From: Balneolaceae bacterium
Lineage (GTDB): Bacteria; Bacteroidota; Rhodothermia; Balneolales; Balneolaceae
Assembly (NCBI GenBank): GCA_020832285.1
Contig: JAFIFB010000038.1
Location: 31,338 to 95,337, forward strand
Direction of reading: 5' to 3'
DNA: 64,000 nt
The notes below the pieces were generated by a model that was given only the letters and a program-made list of their open reading frames with translations, did no database searches and was not told the DNA's origin. Position 1 is the stretch's first letter. Each line of letters begins with the position of its first letter. Shown one piece after another: positions 54,906 to 64,000 of this stretch. A program made the position numbers and the translations under genes.

Positions 54906-55333
54906 GAAAGCGATCAGAAAAGAAGGCACTGCGATATTCGCCACTTTACAAGCTTGTTCGAACGCCGCAACCCCATTGAAGCAGTTGAATTTGCCAATTC
55001 AGTACTGTCACGGCTCGGTAACGAAGTGGAGATATATAACGGAACAGTAGATCGATTCACAGGAGATGGGTTTCTGGCTCATTTTGGGATCCTCGGGGAG
55101 GATGAAAATCATGTTTATGACGCGTGCAGATCGGCTATTGCAATGCGCAATGCTTTACAGAATACACAACAGAGTGTATCGAGAAATTTCCAGAGGATAA
55201 GTCGGTTCATAAATGGCTTCGTTCATCTTCTTTGAATATCGATCAGCTACTGTATACTACCCTGATCCAGCTTGCGCGATTTGAAGGATTCATCAATGAG
55301 GATAATGAAATTGTTGACAGGGTGAAATTGTGA
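54906..55333 (+). pseudogene. Remnant of a class III adenylate/guanylate cyclase
   Basis: Without a start codon, codons from 54906 lead into CDIRHFTSLFERRNP (first metal Asp near 54933), then YNGTVDRFTGDGFLAHFG with the second metal Asp and an ACRSAIAMRNAL helix, the core of a class III cyclase domain. The frame is lost after about 55180. From there a second frame reads ECIEKFPEDKSVHKWL and LLYTTLIQLARFEGFINEDN, ending at 55333. Both ends of the gene are missing, so this is a decayed piece with at least one frameshift. The origin of the second piece is not recognised. Confidence 0.65.
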
Positions 55334-55634
55334 GATGTAATTGCACTAAATTGTAAGTTGACTTGAGAGATTAAACTTTCAAGAGTTCTGAAAAAAATAA
55401 TTGACTAAATTATTTTTTAGTATTCTGATTATCGTCTTTTTTTGTAAATTATTTAATATCAATACTTTTCTTATTCTTAAAAACAGAGCTTTTTAAGCTG
55501 AATTTATTGAGCGGGATGTTTGGTAAAGTGATGTGATATTTTTCACAGGTGTAGATTTAACCAATAGTGAACGCTTATTTAAAAATGTCTGCCAATTACT
55601 TGAACCTGCTTTTTACATATTAAACTGACCAGAG
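55334..55634. other. AT-rich region upstream of the hybrid kinase
   Basis: 301 very AT-rich bases without coding frames, expected to hold the promoter of the kinase gene. No strong hairpin or repeat is seen. Confidence 0.4.
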
Positions 55635-58490
55635 ATGAGTAAATCAAAATCACATCCGTATTCAGATCAAACAAATGCTGGCTTTACAACTGATAAAGCA
55701 CTTCACCGAATCGAGATGGAACGATTTTCAGCAAGGGCATGCAAACGATTTATAAACAGTACGCTCGCTGAAATTGATGATGCTATTGAAGATACGATTC
55801 GCGAATGCGGAAAACTTATTGATGCAGACAGAGTTTATATCTATCAAAAAAAGAAAAAAAAGGAAAGCTTTATATGTAATTATGAGTGGTCTTCGGAGCT
55901 TGTAAGAGATTTAAGTGATATTCAGGAAGAAATTCCATTTGATAAAGTACCCTGGTGGATCGAAAAATTAACGAAAGAAGAACTCATTCATATCGAAAAT
56001 ACTTCTTTGCTTCCTCCCGAAGCTTCGGTTGAAAAAGAAATTATTGAGTCGCGGGGAATAAAATCTGTACTTGCAGTACCTATAATGTGGCAGGGCAGCC
56101 TTCAGGGTTTTCTTGGATTCGATTGCGACCGTTATGAAAGAAAATGGTCGGAAAATGACCACCATTTGCTGAAGATGCTGGCCAATATCATTGCACTTGT
56201 TCTCGATCGGGTTAGACTTGAAGAAAAAAATCGGTTTGAACTTCGATTTAAACAGTTGATGTCTGATATATCATCGAGGTTTGTTAATGTATCCGGATAT
56301 AAACTTGATGAAGCAATTACAAAAAGCTTGGAGGATATAGGCACGTTTTTCTCGGCAGACCGGGCCTATTTGTTCAGTTATTCCATAGTGAAAGATACAT
56401 ATAGTATTACACACGAATGGCTGAATAGCGGTATTCAACCCACTAAGGATGAACTTCAAAACATTTCTTTTAAAGACTATCCCTGGTGGTACAACCAAAT
56501 AAAAGAAGGAGAAGTCATTCAGATTAAAAATGTTGAGGAGCTGCCGGTTCAGGCTGCACGGGTGCAGGAAGTTTTAGAAAACCAAAATGTGAAATCGCTG
56601 CTATGCCTTCCCATTTTTATTCAGGGTGAACCTTATGGGGTGTTTGGTATTGACTCGGTGAAAACAACGGGAAATTGGACCGTGGATGAGGTCGCCTCGT
56701 TTCGCGTGTTATCTACCGTAATTTCGGATGTAATTTTGAAAAATATTACGGAAGAAGATCTGCAAAATGTAAACAAACTGCAGCAGATTGTAATGAATCT
56801 TTCTACGAGCTTTATCAATATTGATTTGAATGATATCGAAAGTGCGATACGACAGTCACTTAGTGATATAGGCCGGTTCGTGAGTGCTGATCGTGCATAT
56901 ATTTTTCGTTATGATCCCGAAAAAAGGCATGTGAAGAATACTCATGAATGGTGTAACGAAGGAATTACACCGCATATAGACGATCTGCAGGATGTTCCTC
57001 TTGAGGTGATAGAAGACTGGTTTGATGAGCATGTAAAAGGGAACTATATAATCATTGATGATGTGAATGCGTTGCCGGACGAATCACAGCAGAAAGAAAT
57101 TTTAGCCATGCAAAATATTAAAAGTGTGGTTGCTTTTCCTTTGCTTAGTGAGGGAAATTATTTTGGTTTTGTGGGTTTCGATTCTGTTCAGCGAAAGCAT
57201 CTTTACACAGAAAAAGAAGTGCAGATTCTAAATGTATTTGCACAAATGCTGGTTAATATAATCCAGCGCCAGGAGTTACAAAATTATTTGGTAGAGAGCC
57301 GCAAACTAGCAGAAAGAGCGAATCAGGCTAAATCGGTATTTCTTGCAAATATGAGTCATGAAATCCGTACTCCCATAAATGGAGTCATTGGGTTTTTGGA
57401 TCTGCTCCGTTACACAAAACTTACATCTGAACAGTACAAATATATAACCTATGCACTGAAATCGGCTGAAAGTTTATTGAGTATTGTGAATGACATCCTG
57501 GATTTATCAAAAGTTGAGGCGGGCAAGCTTGATCTGGAGGAAGTGGAAACCGATTTGTGCGAGATGCTTAGCTACTCTATAGAAGTATTGAAACTGAGCG
57601 CGAAGAATAAAGAGATTCCATTAGAAGTGAATATTAGTGAAAATATGCCTCAATATGTGGTGATTGACCCTCTCAGGCTAAAACAGATTCTGATTAACCT
57701 GATAGGGAATGCTATTAAATTTACAGATGAGGGAAGTGTAAAATTTTCAGTTCGGTTTGAAGAGGAGGAATCCGGCCAAAATAATAACATCGGCAATTTT
57801 ATTTTTGAAGTTGAAGATACAGGGATTGGCATTTCTAAAGATCAAAAAGAGCACCTGTTTAAAGCATTTTCACAAATCGATTCTTCTATCAGGCGGCAGC
57901 ACGGAGGTACAGGCCTGGGATTAATTATTTCAGAAATGCTGGCGAAAAAAATGGGCAGTTCAATCGGCTTTGAAAGTGAAGCGGGAGTGGGAAGCCGGTT
58001 CTATTTTACATTAAAAAAGGAATACAGAAAACTGAAAGATAACAGGACAGACAAAGGTAAAAATTTTCAGGAGAAAGTAAGGAAGTTTGAGCCCAACTCA
58101 GATGAAGAGCCGGTTATACTGATTGCAGAAGATACTGATCTGAATCGAATGCTGGTTCGACTGGTTATTTCAAAATACTTTCCAAAAGCTGTGATTATTG
58201 AAGCAGTAAACGGGAGGGAAGCAGTTACGGCCTGTAAGGAGCACAAACCCGACCTTGTTTTTATGGATATTCAAATGCCTGAGCTCAGTGGTTATGAAGC
58301 TGTGAAGGAAATTAGATCAGCAGATGATGAATACAGCCGGACGGTTCCAATCGTAGCCCTTACAGCCGGAGCTTCTGTCGACGTAGAAAAAAAATGCATG
58401 GATGCGGGAATGGATTACTACATTTCAAAACCATTTCGTGATTATCAGATCAAAAAAACGATAGACAGATTTGTATTAATGGAAGAGTAA
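55635..58490 (+). CDS. Cytoplasmic hybrid histidine kinase with three GAF domains
   Basis: 951 residues without membrane segments. Three tandem GAF-like domains of about 175 residues each (about 40-200, 205-375, 380-550) share the sequence ADRxYxF/Y, an EW-containing strand, a PWW- or DWF-containing segment and KSVxxxPx at the same places, showing internal triplication. Then come HisKA ([17 protein letters not shown], His575), HATPase ([37 protein letters not shown]) and a receiver domain with Asp near 878 ([13 protein letters not shown]). No Hpt or output domain is present, so a separate phosphotransfer protein is needed. The signal is probably a small cytoplasmic ligand. Confidence 0.93.
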   Translation: MSKSKSHPYSDQTNAGFTTDKALHRIEMERFSARACKRFINSTLAEIDDAIEDTIRECGKLIDADRVYIYQKKKKKESFICNYEWSSELVRDLSDIQEEIPFDKVPWWIEKLTKEELIHIENTSLLPPEASVEKEIIESRGIKSVLAVPIMWQGSLQGFLGFDCDRYERKWSENDHHLLKMLANIIALVLDRVRLEEKNRFELRFKQLMSDISSRFVNVSGYKLDEAITKSLEDIGTFFSADRAYLFSYSIVKDTYSITHEWLNSGIQPTKDELQNISFKDYPWWYNQIKEGEVIQIKNVEELPVQAARVQEVLENQNVKSLLCLPIFIQGEPYGVFGIDSVKTTGNWTVDEVASFRVLSTVISDVILKNITEEDLQNVNKLQQIVMNLSTSFINIDLNDIESAIRQSLSDIGRFVSADRAYIFRYDPEKRHVKNTHEWCNEGITPHIDDLQDVPLEVIEDWFDEHVKGNYIIIDDVNALPDESQQKEILAMQNIKSVVAFPLLSEGNYFGFVGFDSVQRKHLYTEKEVQILNVFAQMLVNIIQRQELQNYLVESRKLAERANQAKSVFLANMSHEIRTPINGVIGFLDLLRYTKLTSEQYKYITYALKSAESLLSIVNDILDLSKVEAGKLDLEEVETDLCEMLSYSIEVLKLSAKNKEIPLEVNISENMPQYVVIDPLRLKQILINLIGNAIKFTDEGSVKFSVRFEEEESGQNNNIGNFIFEVEDTGIGISKDQKEHLFKAFSQIDSSIRRQHGGTGLGLIISEMLAKKMGSSIGFESEAGVGSRFYFTLKKEYRKLKDNRTDKGKNFQEKVRKFEPNSDEEPVILIAEDTDLNRMLVRLVISKYFPKAVIIEAVNGREAVTACKEHKPDLVFMDIQMPELSGYEAVKEIRSADDEYSRTVPIVALTAGASVDVEKKCMDAGMDYYISKPFRDYQIKKTIDRFVLMEE

Positions 58491-58530
58491 AATTCAGAAA
58501 AAACGTTTGACACTTTATTTTCCTCCGATA

Positions 58531-60597
58531 TTATCCCACACCAAAAAATTCCGACTTTTCCTTAAAATAGGGTTCAAAAACGGCTTTCAGGAGCTCATGT
58601 TCGGGTTTCGAAAGATCAGAGTCTGAACGGATTACCTGCCATGCATCGTTTTTTGCTTGTTCCAGCAAAAGGCGGTCTTCAATAATATCAGCGTATTTAA
58701 ATTCGGGAAGGCCACTCTGTTTGGTGCCGAGAAAGTCGCCCGGACCGCGAAGTTTAAGGTCGGCTTCGGCTATTTCAAACCCATCACTGGTTTCCACCAG
58801 TTTTTTCAGGCGGTATCGCCCGTCGCGGCTTAGCCTGCTTCCCGGCATCAGAATACAGTAACTCTGTTTTCGCCCCCGCCCAATACGTCCTCTCAGTTGA
58901 TGAAGCTGCGACAATCCAAATCGTTCAGCGTGCTCAATTATCATGATAGAAGCATTTGGCACGTCAACGCCAACTTCAATAACTGTAGTAGTAACGAGAA
59001 TACTGGTTTTCCCTTCCACGAACCGTTTCATAGTTTGTTCTTTCTCTTCCGATTTCATCTGCCCATGCAGCAGTTCAATGGATACTTCAGGAAATCGCCG
59101 TTTTAATTTATCAAACCCCATGGTGGCATCTTTCAGATCCATCGCTTCCGATTCTTCAATCAGGGGAAAAATCACATACACCTGATCTCCGGCCTGCACA
59201 CTTTTTTCCAGGAATTGGTACACCTTCTCCCGCTCCTTGTCAGACCGTACAGCCGTTTTGATGGGCTTTCGTCCGGCTGGCAGATCTTTGATGATAGATA
59301 TGTCCAGGTCACTGTAAATGGTCATGGCCAGTGAACGGGGAATAGGGGTTGCCGACATCACTAAAAGGTGTGGATGATCCCCTTTGGTAAGAATTTCATT
59401 TCTCTGTTTTACACCAAACCTGTGCTGTTCGTCTATCACCACAAGTCCGAGATTGTTGAATTTCACACTTTCCTGGAAAATGGCGTGTGTGCCGATTGCG
59501 ATCTGACAGTTTCCACCTGAAATATCTGCATGAATATCGCGGCGGAGACTGGCCTTTTGTCCGCCGGTAATCAGCCGGAAACGCACACCCATTGGTTCCA
59601 GTAATTTTTTTAATGTAAAGTAGTGTTGTTCTGCAAGGATTTCAGTTGGTGCCATCAATGCAGCCTGGCAGCCATTATCCACAGCCATTAGCATGGCCCC
59701 GATAGCCACGATGGTTTTTCCCGCACCCACATCGCCTTGTATAAGCCGGTTCATCTGAAAACCAGACTGCAAATCTTTTTTGATATCGGACAGTGCATTT
59801 TTTTGGCCATCCGTAAGTGTAAAAGGCAAGATCTTTCTAAAAAATTCAAGTGTCAGTTTGCCGGGTTGAAGCAGTGATCCTTCGGTTCGAACCATTCGTT
59901 CGTTTTTTATTTTGGCCATGCTCAGCTCAAAAAGAAAAAGCTCTTCAAATTTAAAGCGTTCAAGAGCTTTCGAGGCCTCTTGCCGGTTTTTCGGTTTGTG
60001 AATGGTTTGAAGTGCCTGGTGACGCTCAGGGAATTTATATTTTGAAAGCAGCTCTTCGGGCAAAAATTCCCGGTCTTTTACAGAGTCAAGTATCTGGTCA
60101 ATGAAGCTCTCAATAATCTTATTGGAAATGTAAGCCTTGGAAAAGTGTTTGTTTGAAGGATAGATCGGGATAAGGGTATCCAGCTTCTCCACTTCTTCGG
60201 GGCTGCCAAGATGATCAATCTCGGGGTGGGCCATGCTCATAAAACGCCCATACTGTTTTGCAGTTCCGAACAGGGCAACCCACTCACCCTCTTTAAACTG
60301 TTTAATAAAGTACTTCCATCCTTTAAAATATACTGCTTTTAGTGATGCGGAGTGATCCTGTACAATGACTTCGAGCCTTTTATTTTTATTAAAACCGGTA
60401 ACATTAACAGCTTTTACGCGCCCGACAACAGTTACCGGTTCAGATTCGCCTGAAAGATATCGGATAGGTTTTACGTTAGACTTGTCGATATATCGCCTGG
60501 GAAAAAAATAGAGCAGATCTATGGGCTTATGAATACCCGAATGCTGCAGTGCTGTGAGTCGTTTTTGGCTGAGATTATGGAGGTCTAATAACTTCAA
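58531..60597 (-). CDS. recG: ATP-dependent DNA helicase RecG
   Basis: 688 residues. RecG reverses stalled replication forks and branch-migrates Holliday junctions. The N-terminal wedge/OB domain (about 55-150: VTVVGRVKAVNVTG) is followed by the helicase motifs I (GDVGAGKTIVAIGAM), II (VVIDEQHRFGVKQR), III (MSATPIPRSL) and VI (QLRGRIGRG). The C-terminal family segment is LRGPGDFLGTKQSGLPEF. It diverges from the str operon, and their promoters share 191 bp. Confidence 0.97.
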   Translation of the reverse strand: MKLLDLHNLSQKRLTALQHSGIHKPIDLLYFFPRRYIDKSNVKPIRYLSGESEPVTVVGRVKAVNVTGFNKNKRLEVIVQDHSASLKAVYFKGWKYFIKQFKEGEWVALFGTAKQYGRFMSMAHPEIDHLGSPEEVEKLDTLIPIYPSNKHFSKAYISNKIIESFIDQILDSVKDREFLPEELLSKYKFPERHQALQTIHKPKNRQEASKALERFKFEELFLFELSMAKIKNERMVRTEGSLLQPGKLTLEFFRKILPFTLTDGQKNALSDIKKDLQSGFQMNRLIQGDVGAGKTIVAIGAMLMAVDNGCQAALMAPTEILAEQHYFTLKKLLEPMGVRFRLITGGQKASLRRDIHADISGGNCQIAIGTHAIFQESVKFNNLGLVVIDEQHRFGVKQRNEILTKGDHPHLLVMSATPIPRSLAMTIYSDLDISIIKDLPAGRKPIKTAVRSDKEREKVYQFLEKSVQAGDQVYVIFPLIEESEAMDLKDATMGFDKLKRRFPEVSIELLHGQMKSEEKEQTMKRFVEGKTSILVTTTVIEVGVDVPNASIMIIEHAERFGLSQLHQLRGRIGRGRKQSYCILMPGSRLSRDGRYRLKKLVETSDGFEIAEADLKLRGPGDFLGTKQSGLPEFKYADIIEDRLLLEQAKNDAWQVIRSDSDLSKPEHELLKAVFEPYFKEKSEFFGVG

Positions 60598-60717
60598 ATT
60601 GTTATATTGATTTGTATCAGTATAATAATATAATTTTCTAAAAAAGTGGCTTAATTCCCTTTAAATGTAACGATTGCAAGTTTAGTCAGACTTTCAGTAA
60701 AAAAATTGAGAATTTTA

Positions 60718-60749
60718 TTGCAAATTAAAGTGCAAAATTGCTACCTTTA
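60718..60749 (+). promoter_or_regulatory. Bacteroidota-type promoter of the str operon
   Basis: TTG (60718-60720) and TACCTTTA (60742-60749) are separated by 21 bases, close to the Bacteroidota pattern TTG-N19-21-TAnnTTTG. Initiation would be about 7 bases downstream, giving a leader of about 30 bases before the rpsL GTG. Confidence 0.55.
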
Positions 60750-60788
60750 CGAGCTATTGATTATACGATAAACAAATAAGGTAAATCT

Positions 60789-61163
60789 GTGCCTACAATA
60801 CAACAACTCATTCGCAAAGGTAGAAAAAGCAAACCTACTAAAACAACTGCACGTGCACTGCAAAGCTGTCCGCAGAAGCGTGGTGTTTGCACTCGTGTGT
60901 ATACTACTACTCCCAAGAAACCGAATTCGGCTCTGCGTAAGGTAGCAAGGGTTCGGCTTACAAACGGCATTGAAGTAACGGCCTATATTCCCGGTGAAGG
61001 GCATAACCTCCAGGAGCACAGTATTGTGCTGATCAGGGGCGGTCGTGTAAAAGATTTGCCCGGTGTTCGCTATCATATAGTTCGCGGAACACTTGATACG
61101 GCTGGTGTTGAAGACCGTAAACAGGGCAGGAGCCACTACGGTACCAAGAAACCAAAAGGGTAA
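60789..61163 (+). CDS. rpsL: 30S ribosomal protein S12
   Basis: 124 residues from GTG 60789. The protein lies at the decoding centre. The streptomycin-related positions are wild type: [15 protein letters not shown] (Lys42 equivalent) and [11 protein letters not shown] (Lys87 equivalent), so no resistance mutation is seen. It is the first gene of the str operon, with rpsG 29 bp later. Confidence 0.98.
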   Translation: MPTIQQLIRKGRKSKPTKTTARALQSCPQKRGVCTRVYTTTPKKPNSALRKVARVRLTNGIEVTAYIPGEGHNLQEHSIVLIRGGRVKDLPGVRYHIVRGTLDTAGVEDRKQGRSHYGTKKPKG

Positions 61164-61192
61164 ACAGTATTTTTTAACCTTCATTATTTGAT

Positions 61193-61660
61193 ATGCGAAG
61201 AAGAAAAGCAGAAAAAAGAGATTTACAGCCCGACCCGATTTTTAATGACAAACTCGTAACAAGATTTGTTAACAATCTGATGCGGGATGGTAAAAAGGGT
61301 GTTGCAAGAAAAATTTTATATCAGGCATTTGCCATGATTGAGGAAAAAACAGGTGAGCCGCCAATTGATGTTTTTAAATCTGCGCTCAGTAATGCCACAC
61401 CAGTTGTTGAGGTGAAGAGTCGCCGTGTTGGTGGTGCAACTTATCAGGTTCCTGTTGAAGTGAGAACCGACAGGGGAACGGCCTTGGGAATGAGATGGAT
61501 TATCCGGGCTTCCCGACAAAGAAATGATAAGTCGATGGCGATCCGTTTGGGACGCGAATTAATTGATGCATCCAAAAACGAAGGCGGAGCCGTTCGTAAG
61601 AAGGATGAGACACACCGAATGGCCGAAGCGAACAAGGCTTTTGCTCATTTCAGGTTCTAA
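61193..61660 (+). CDS. rpsG: 30S ribosomal protein S7
   Basis: 155 residues. S7 starts assembly of the 30S head. Conserved text: [49 protein letters not shown] and the ending [10 protein letters not shown]. In E. coli S7 also represses the str operon by binding the rpsL-rpsG spacer; here that spacer is only 29 bp, so the same control is less likely. Confidence 0.98.
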   Translation: MRRRKAEKRDLQPDPIFNDKLVTRFVNNLMRDGKKGVARKILYQAFAMIEEKTGEPPIDVFKSALSNATPVVEVKSRRVGGATYQVPVEVRTDRGTALGMRWIIRASRQRNDKSMAIRLGRELIDASKNEGGAVRKKDETHRMAEANKAFAHFRF

Positions 61661-61693
61661 ATTTTTTAAAACTCAGTAAACACCATAAAAACA

Positions 61694-63838
61694 ATGTCTG
61701 AAGTAACGACAAAAACAGACCCGAAAATTATTGACCGTATTCGCCGTACCCGTAACATCGGGATTATGGCGCATATTGATGCCGGTAAAACAACTGTAAC
61801 CGAGCGGATTCTTTTTTATACTGGTCGTAGTCACCGTATGGGTGAAGTACATGATGGCGCTGCTACGATGGACTGGATGGAGCAGGAGCAGGAAAGAGGA
61901 ATTACAATTACTTCTGCTGCAACGCACTGTATCTGGAAAGATCACCGAATCAATATTATAGATACTCCGGGCCACGTGGATTTTACTGTTGAAGTTGAGC
62001 GGTCACTCCGAGTTCTTGATGGTGCAATTGGAGTATTTTGTTCAGTAGGAGCTGTGCAGCCTCAATCTGAAACCGTTTGGAGACAGGCTAATAAGTACAA
62101 TGTTCCGAGAATGGCATTTGTGAATAAGATGGACCGCACAGGAGCTGATTTCTACAATGTTATTGAGCAAATGAGAGAGAAGCTGGGTGCCAACCCAATC
62201 CCTATCCAAATACCAATTGGAGCAGAAGAAAACTTCCAGGGTGTGGTTGACCTTATCAATTTGAAGGGAATTGTCTGGGATGATGAATCTTTAGGTGCCA
62301 AATACGATATTGTAGACATTCCCGCCGATATGAAAGATAAGGTTGTGGAATTCCGAAAGATTATGCTTGAAGCTATCGCCGATCATGATGATGAACTGAT
62401 GGAAAAATATCTGATGGAAGAAGAGATTTCAGAAGAAGAGATCAACGGAGCTATCAGAAAAGCTACTCTGGCCCGAGACATTACCCCTGTACTTTGCGGT
62501 ACTGCCCTTAAAAACAAGGGTGTTCAAATTCTTCTTGATAAAGTCATAGAATACTTGCCAAGTCCGCTCGATGTAGATGCGGTAAACGGTCAGGAGCCGG
62601 GCAATCCCGAAAACAAGATGACAAGAGAGGCCGATGTAAATGCTCCTTTTGCAGCACTTGCATTCAAGATTATGACAGACCCTTATGTGGGTAAACTCAC
62701 GTTTTTCAGAGTATATTCAGGAACACTTGAGAAAGGCTCTTACATTTTGAATTCAACAACCGGTGATAGGGAAAGAATCGGGCGGTTGCTTGAGATGCAC
62801 GCAAACGATAAAAAAGATATTGACGTTGTTCGCGCTGGTGATATTGCCGCAGCAGTTGGGGTTAAAAAGGTGAACACGGGAGATACATTCTGCGATGTGG
62901 ATCACCCAATTCTCCTCGAGAAAATTACTTTCCCGGAACCTGTGATTAAGCTGGCTGTTGAGCCCAAATCGAAGGCTGACGCAGAAAAGCTGACAACAGG
63001 ACTTGTAAAACTTGCCGAAGAAGATCCTACATTTAAAGTTTCTACAGATGAAGAAACCGGGCAAACGACTATTGCCGGAATGGGTGAACTTCACCTCGAA
63101 ATTATTGTAGACCGATTGAAGCGTGAATTCAAGGTTGAGGCAAATGTTGGTCAGCCACAAGTATCTTATCGCGAGACTATTACAAAGCCTTTCGAGCATA
63201 AAGAGGTTTACAAGAAACAGACTGGCGGGCGTGGTAAATTTGCAGATATTTCGTTTGAAATTGGCCCTATTAATCATTTCGAACAATATGCTGATGATGA
63301 CAAAAAAGTTACCATGAGCGAAGGTTTTAAATTTGTGAATGAAATTGTGGGTGGGAACATTCCGCGTGAATATATCCCATCTGTTGAAAAGGGTTTCCGC
63401 GAATCGATGAAAAATGGTATTCAGGCCAATTACCCCGTACAAAATATTGGAGTACGGTTATTTGACGGCTCCTACCATGATGTGGACTCTGATGCATTCA
63501 GTTTTGAGCTTTGTGCAAGACTTGCATTCAGAAATTCAGCAAAAAAAGCCGGTCCTCAGTTACTGGAGCCGGTGATGACGGTGGAAGTCACAACTCCTGA
63601 AGACTATATGGGTGATGTGATTGGTGATATTAACGGACGGCGTGGCATTATCCAGAAAATGGATAACAATCCTGAAGGGTCACTTGTGAAAGCGAAAGTA
63701 CCTCTTTCCGAGATGTTTGGATATTCCACTGATCTTCGTTCGCTTACACAGGGTCGTGCAGTTTATTCGATGGAATTTGCAGAATATGTACCTGTGCCCG
63801 AAGCAAAAGCACAAGAAATAATTGAACAACAAGCCTAA
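61694..63838 (+). CDS. fusA: Elongation factor G
   Basis: 714 residues. The GTPase moves tRNAs and mRNA through the ribosome. G1 is [17 protein letters not shown]2/G3 are [12 protein letters not shown] and [14 protein letters not shown], and G4 is [12 protein letters not shown]. Domains II to V follow in full length, with the domain IV segment [14 protein letters not shown]. It stands in the usual place between rpsG and tuf, 33 bp after rpsG. Confidence 0.98.
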   Translation: MSEVTTKTDPKIIDRIRRTRNIGIMAHIDAGKTTVTERILFYTGRSHRMGEVHDGAATMDWMEQEQERGITITSAATHCIWKDHRINIIDTPGHVDFTVEVERSLRVLDGAIGVFCSVGAVQPQSETVWRQANKYNVPRMAFVNKMDRTGADFYNVIEQMREKLGANPIPIQIPIGAEENFQGVVDLINLKGIVWDDESLGAKYDIVDIPADMKDKVVEFRKIMLEAIADHDDELMEKYLMEEEISEEEINGAIRKATLARDITPVLCGTALKNKGVQILLDKVIEYLPSPLDVDAVNGQEPGNPENKMTREADVNAPFAALAFKIMTDPYVGKLTFFRVYSGTLEKGSYILNSTTGDRERIGRLLEMHANDKKDIDVVRAGDIAAAVGVKKVNTGDTFCDVDHPILLEKITFPEPVIKLAVEPKSKADAEKLTTGLVKLAEEDPTFKVSTDEETGQTTIAGMGELHLEIIVDRLKREFKVEANVGQPQVSYRETITKPFEHKEVYKKQTGGRGKFADISFEIGPINHFEQYADDDKKVTMSEGFKFVNEIVGGNIPREYIPSVEKGFRESMKNGIQANYPVQNIGVRLFDGSYHDVDSDAFSFELCARLAFRNSAKKAGPQLLEPVMTVEVTTPEDYMGDVIGDINGRRGIIQKMDNNPEGSLVKAKVPLSEMFGYSTDLRSLTQGRAVYSMEFAEYVPVPEAKAQEIIEQQA

Positions 63839-63859
63839 AAATTTAAAATAGTACTAACC

Positions 63860-64000
63860 ATGGCAAAAGAGACATTTCAGCGTACCAAGCCCCACGTGAA
63901 CGTAGGTACGATCGGTCACGTAGATCACGGTAAGACCACGTTAACGGCAGCGATCACAACGGTGATGGCGAAGACCTATGGTGGGGTTGCCAAGAAGTTT
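63860..64000 (+). CDS. tuf: Elongation factor Tu (partial)
   Basis: The window ends after 47 codons. The start [20 protein letters not shown] is followed by the P-loop [13 protein letters not shown], which is diagnostic of EF-Tu. It lies 21 bp after fusA. The visible piece uses noticeably more G/C-ending codons than its neighbours, as expected for a very highly expressed gene. Confidence 0.97.
   Translation, partial: MAKETFQRTKPHVNVGTIGHVDHGKTTLTAAITTVMAKTYGGVAKKF

Noticed and set aside
60789..61163. Streptomycin-resistance mutation in rpsL
   Set aside because: The Lys42 and Lys87 equivalents are both lysine.

Overview
The window looks like chromosome of a marine or halophilic member of the Bacteroidota/Rhodothermota/Balneolota group. 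Supporting signs are the Bacteroidota-type suf operon with an embedded DUF2480 gene, a type IX secretion plug-like lipoprotein, a promoter of the TTG...TAnnTTT[GA] type before rpsL, many lipoproteins and Tat-type secreted enzymes, and moderate GC. Balneolota is my best guess; it is an inference, since no rRNA lies in the window.

Layout. (1) 1-9460, minus strand: a cluster of secreted carbohydrate enzymes: a GH109-type Gfo/Idh/MocA oxidoreductase cut by the left edge, a sulfatase with HEAT repeats, an SGNH hydrolase, a sulfatase remnant, a PQQ/cytochrome c dehydrogenase, a PmoA-like DUF6807 protein and a double-domain 3-keto-disaccharide hydrolase. Together they suggest oxidative (3-keto) breakdown of a sulfated glycan outside the cytoplasm. 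(2) 9.6-14.7 kb: a mobile-element zone holding a dead IS3-family element, a secreted PHP-like protein, a truncated gene remnant, an orphan terminator and an apparently intact IS630-family element with 30-bp inverted repeats and a textbook -1 frameshift site. (3) 14.75-23.2 kb, minus strand: a lipoprotein fusing a DigH/GHL10-type glycosidase to a PGRP amidase, a very large NtrY-like sensor kinase, rsfS, a LytR_C protein and a small secreted protein. (4) 23.6-33.9 kb, plus strand: FAD oxidoreductase, greA, then a tightly packed run ugd-uxs-nudix-barrel-pseudocaspase lipoprotein-EamA transporter, and pta. (5) 34.2-41.5 kb, plus strand: sufB-sufC-sufD-sufS-nfu-sufA-DUF2480-SDR. (6) 41.6-47.6 kb, minus strand: membrane protein, degenerate beta-lactamase-like protein, T9SS plug, dapF, holB, ccmB. 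(7) 47.9-58.5 kb, plus strand: PTS IIA, PBP4-type peptidase, sigma-54 response regulator, folD, M3 peptidase, a cyclase remnant and a triple-GAF hybrid kinase. (8) recG (minus), diverging from the str operon rpsL-rpsG-fusA-tuf, which runs off the right edge.

The most unusual items are a lipoprotein with SH3-like and caspase-like domains that has lost both catalytic residues, the glycosidase-amidase fusion that could perform two successive steps of peptidoglycan turnover, the beta-lactamase-fold protein whose nucleophile position holds alanine, and the contrast between a dead and an apparently live insertion sequence. I saw no CRISPR array, rRNA gene or convincing tRNA gene.
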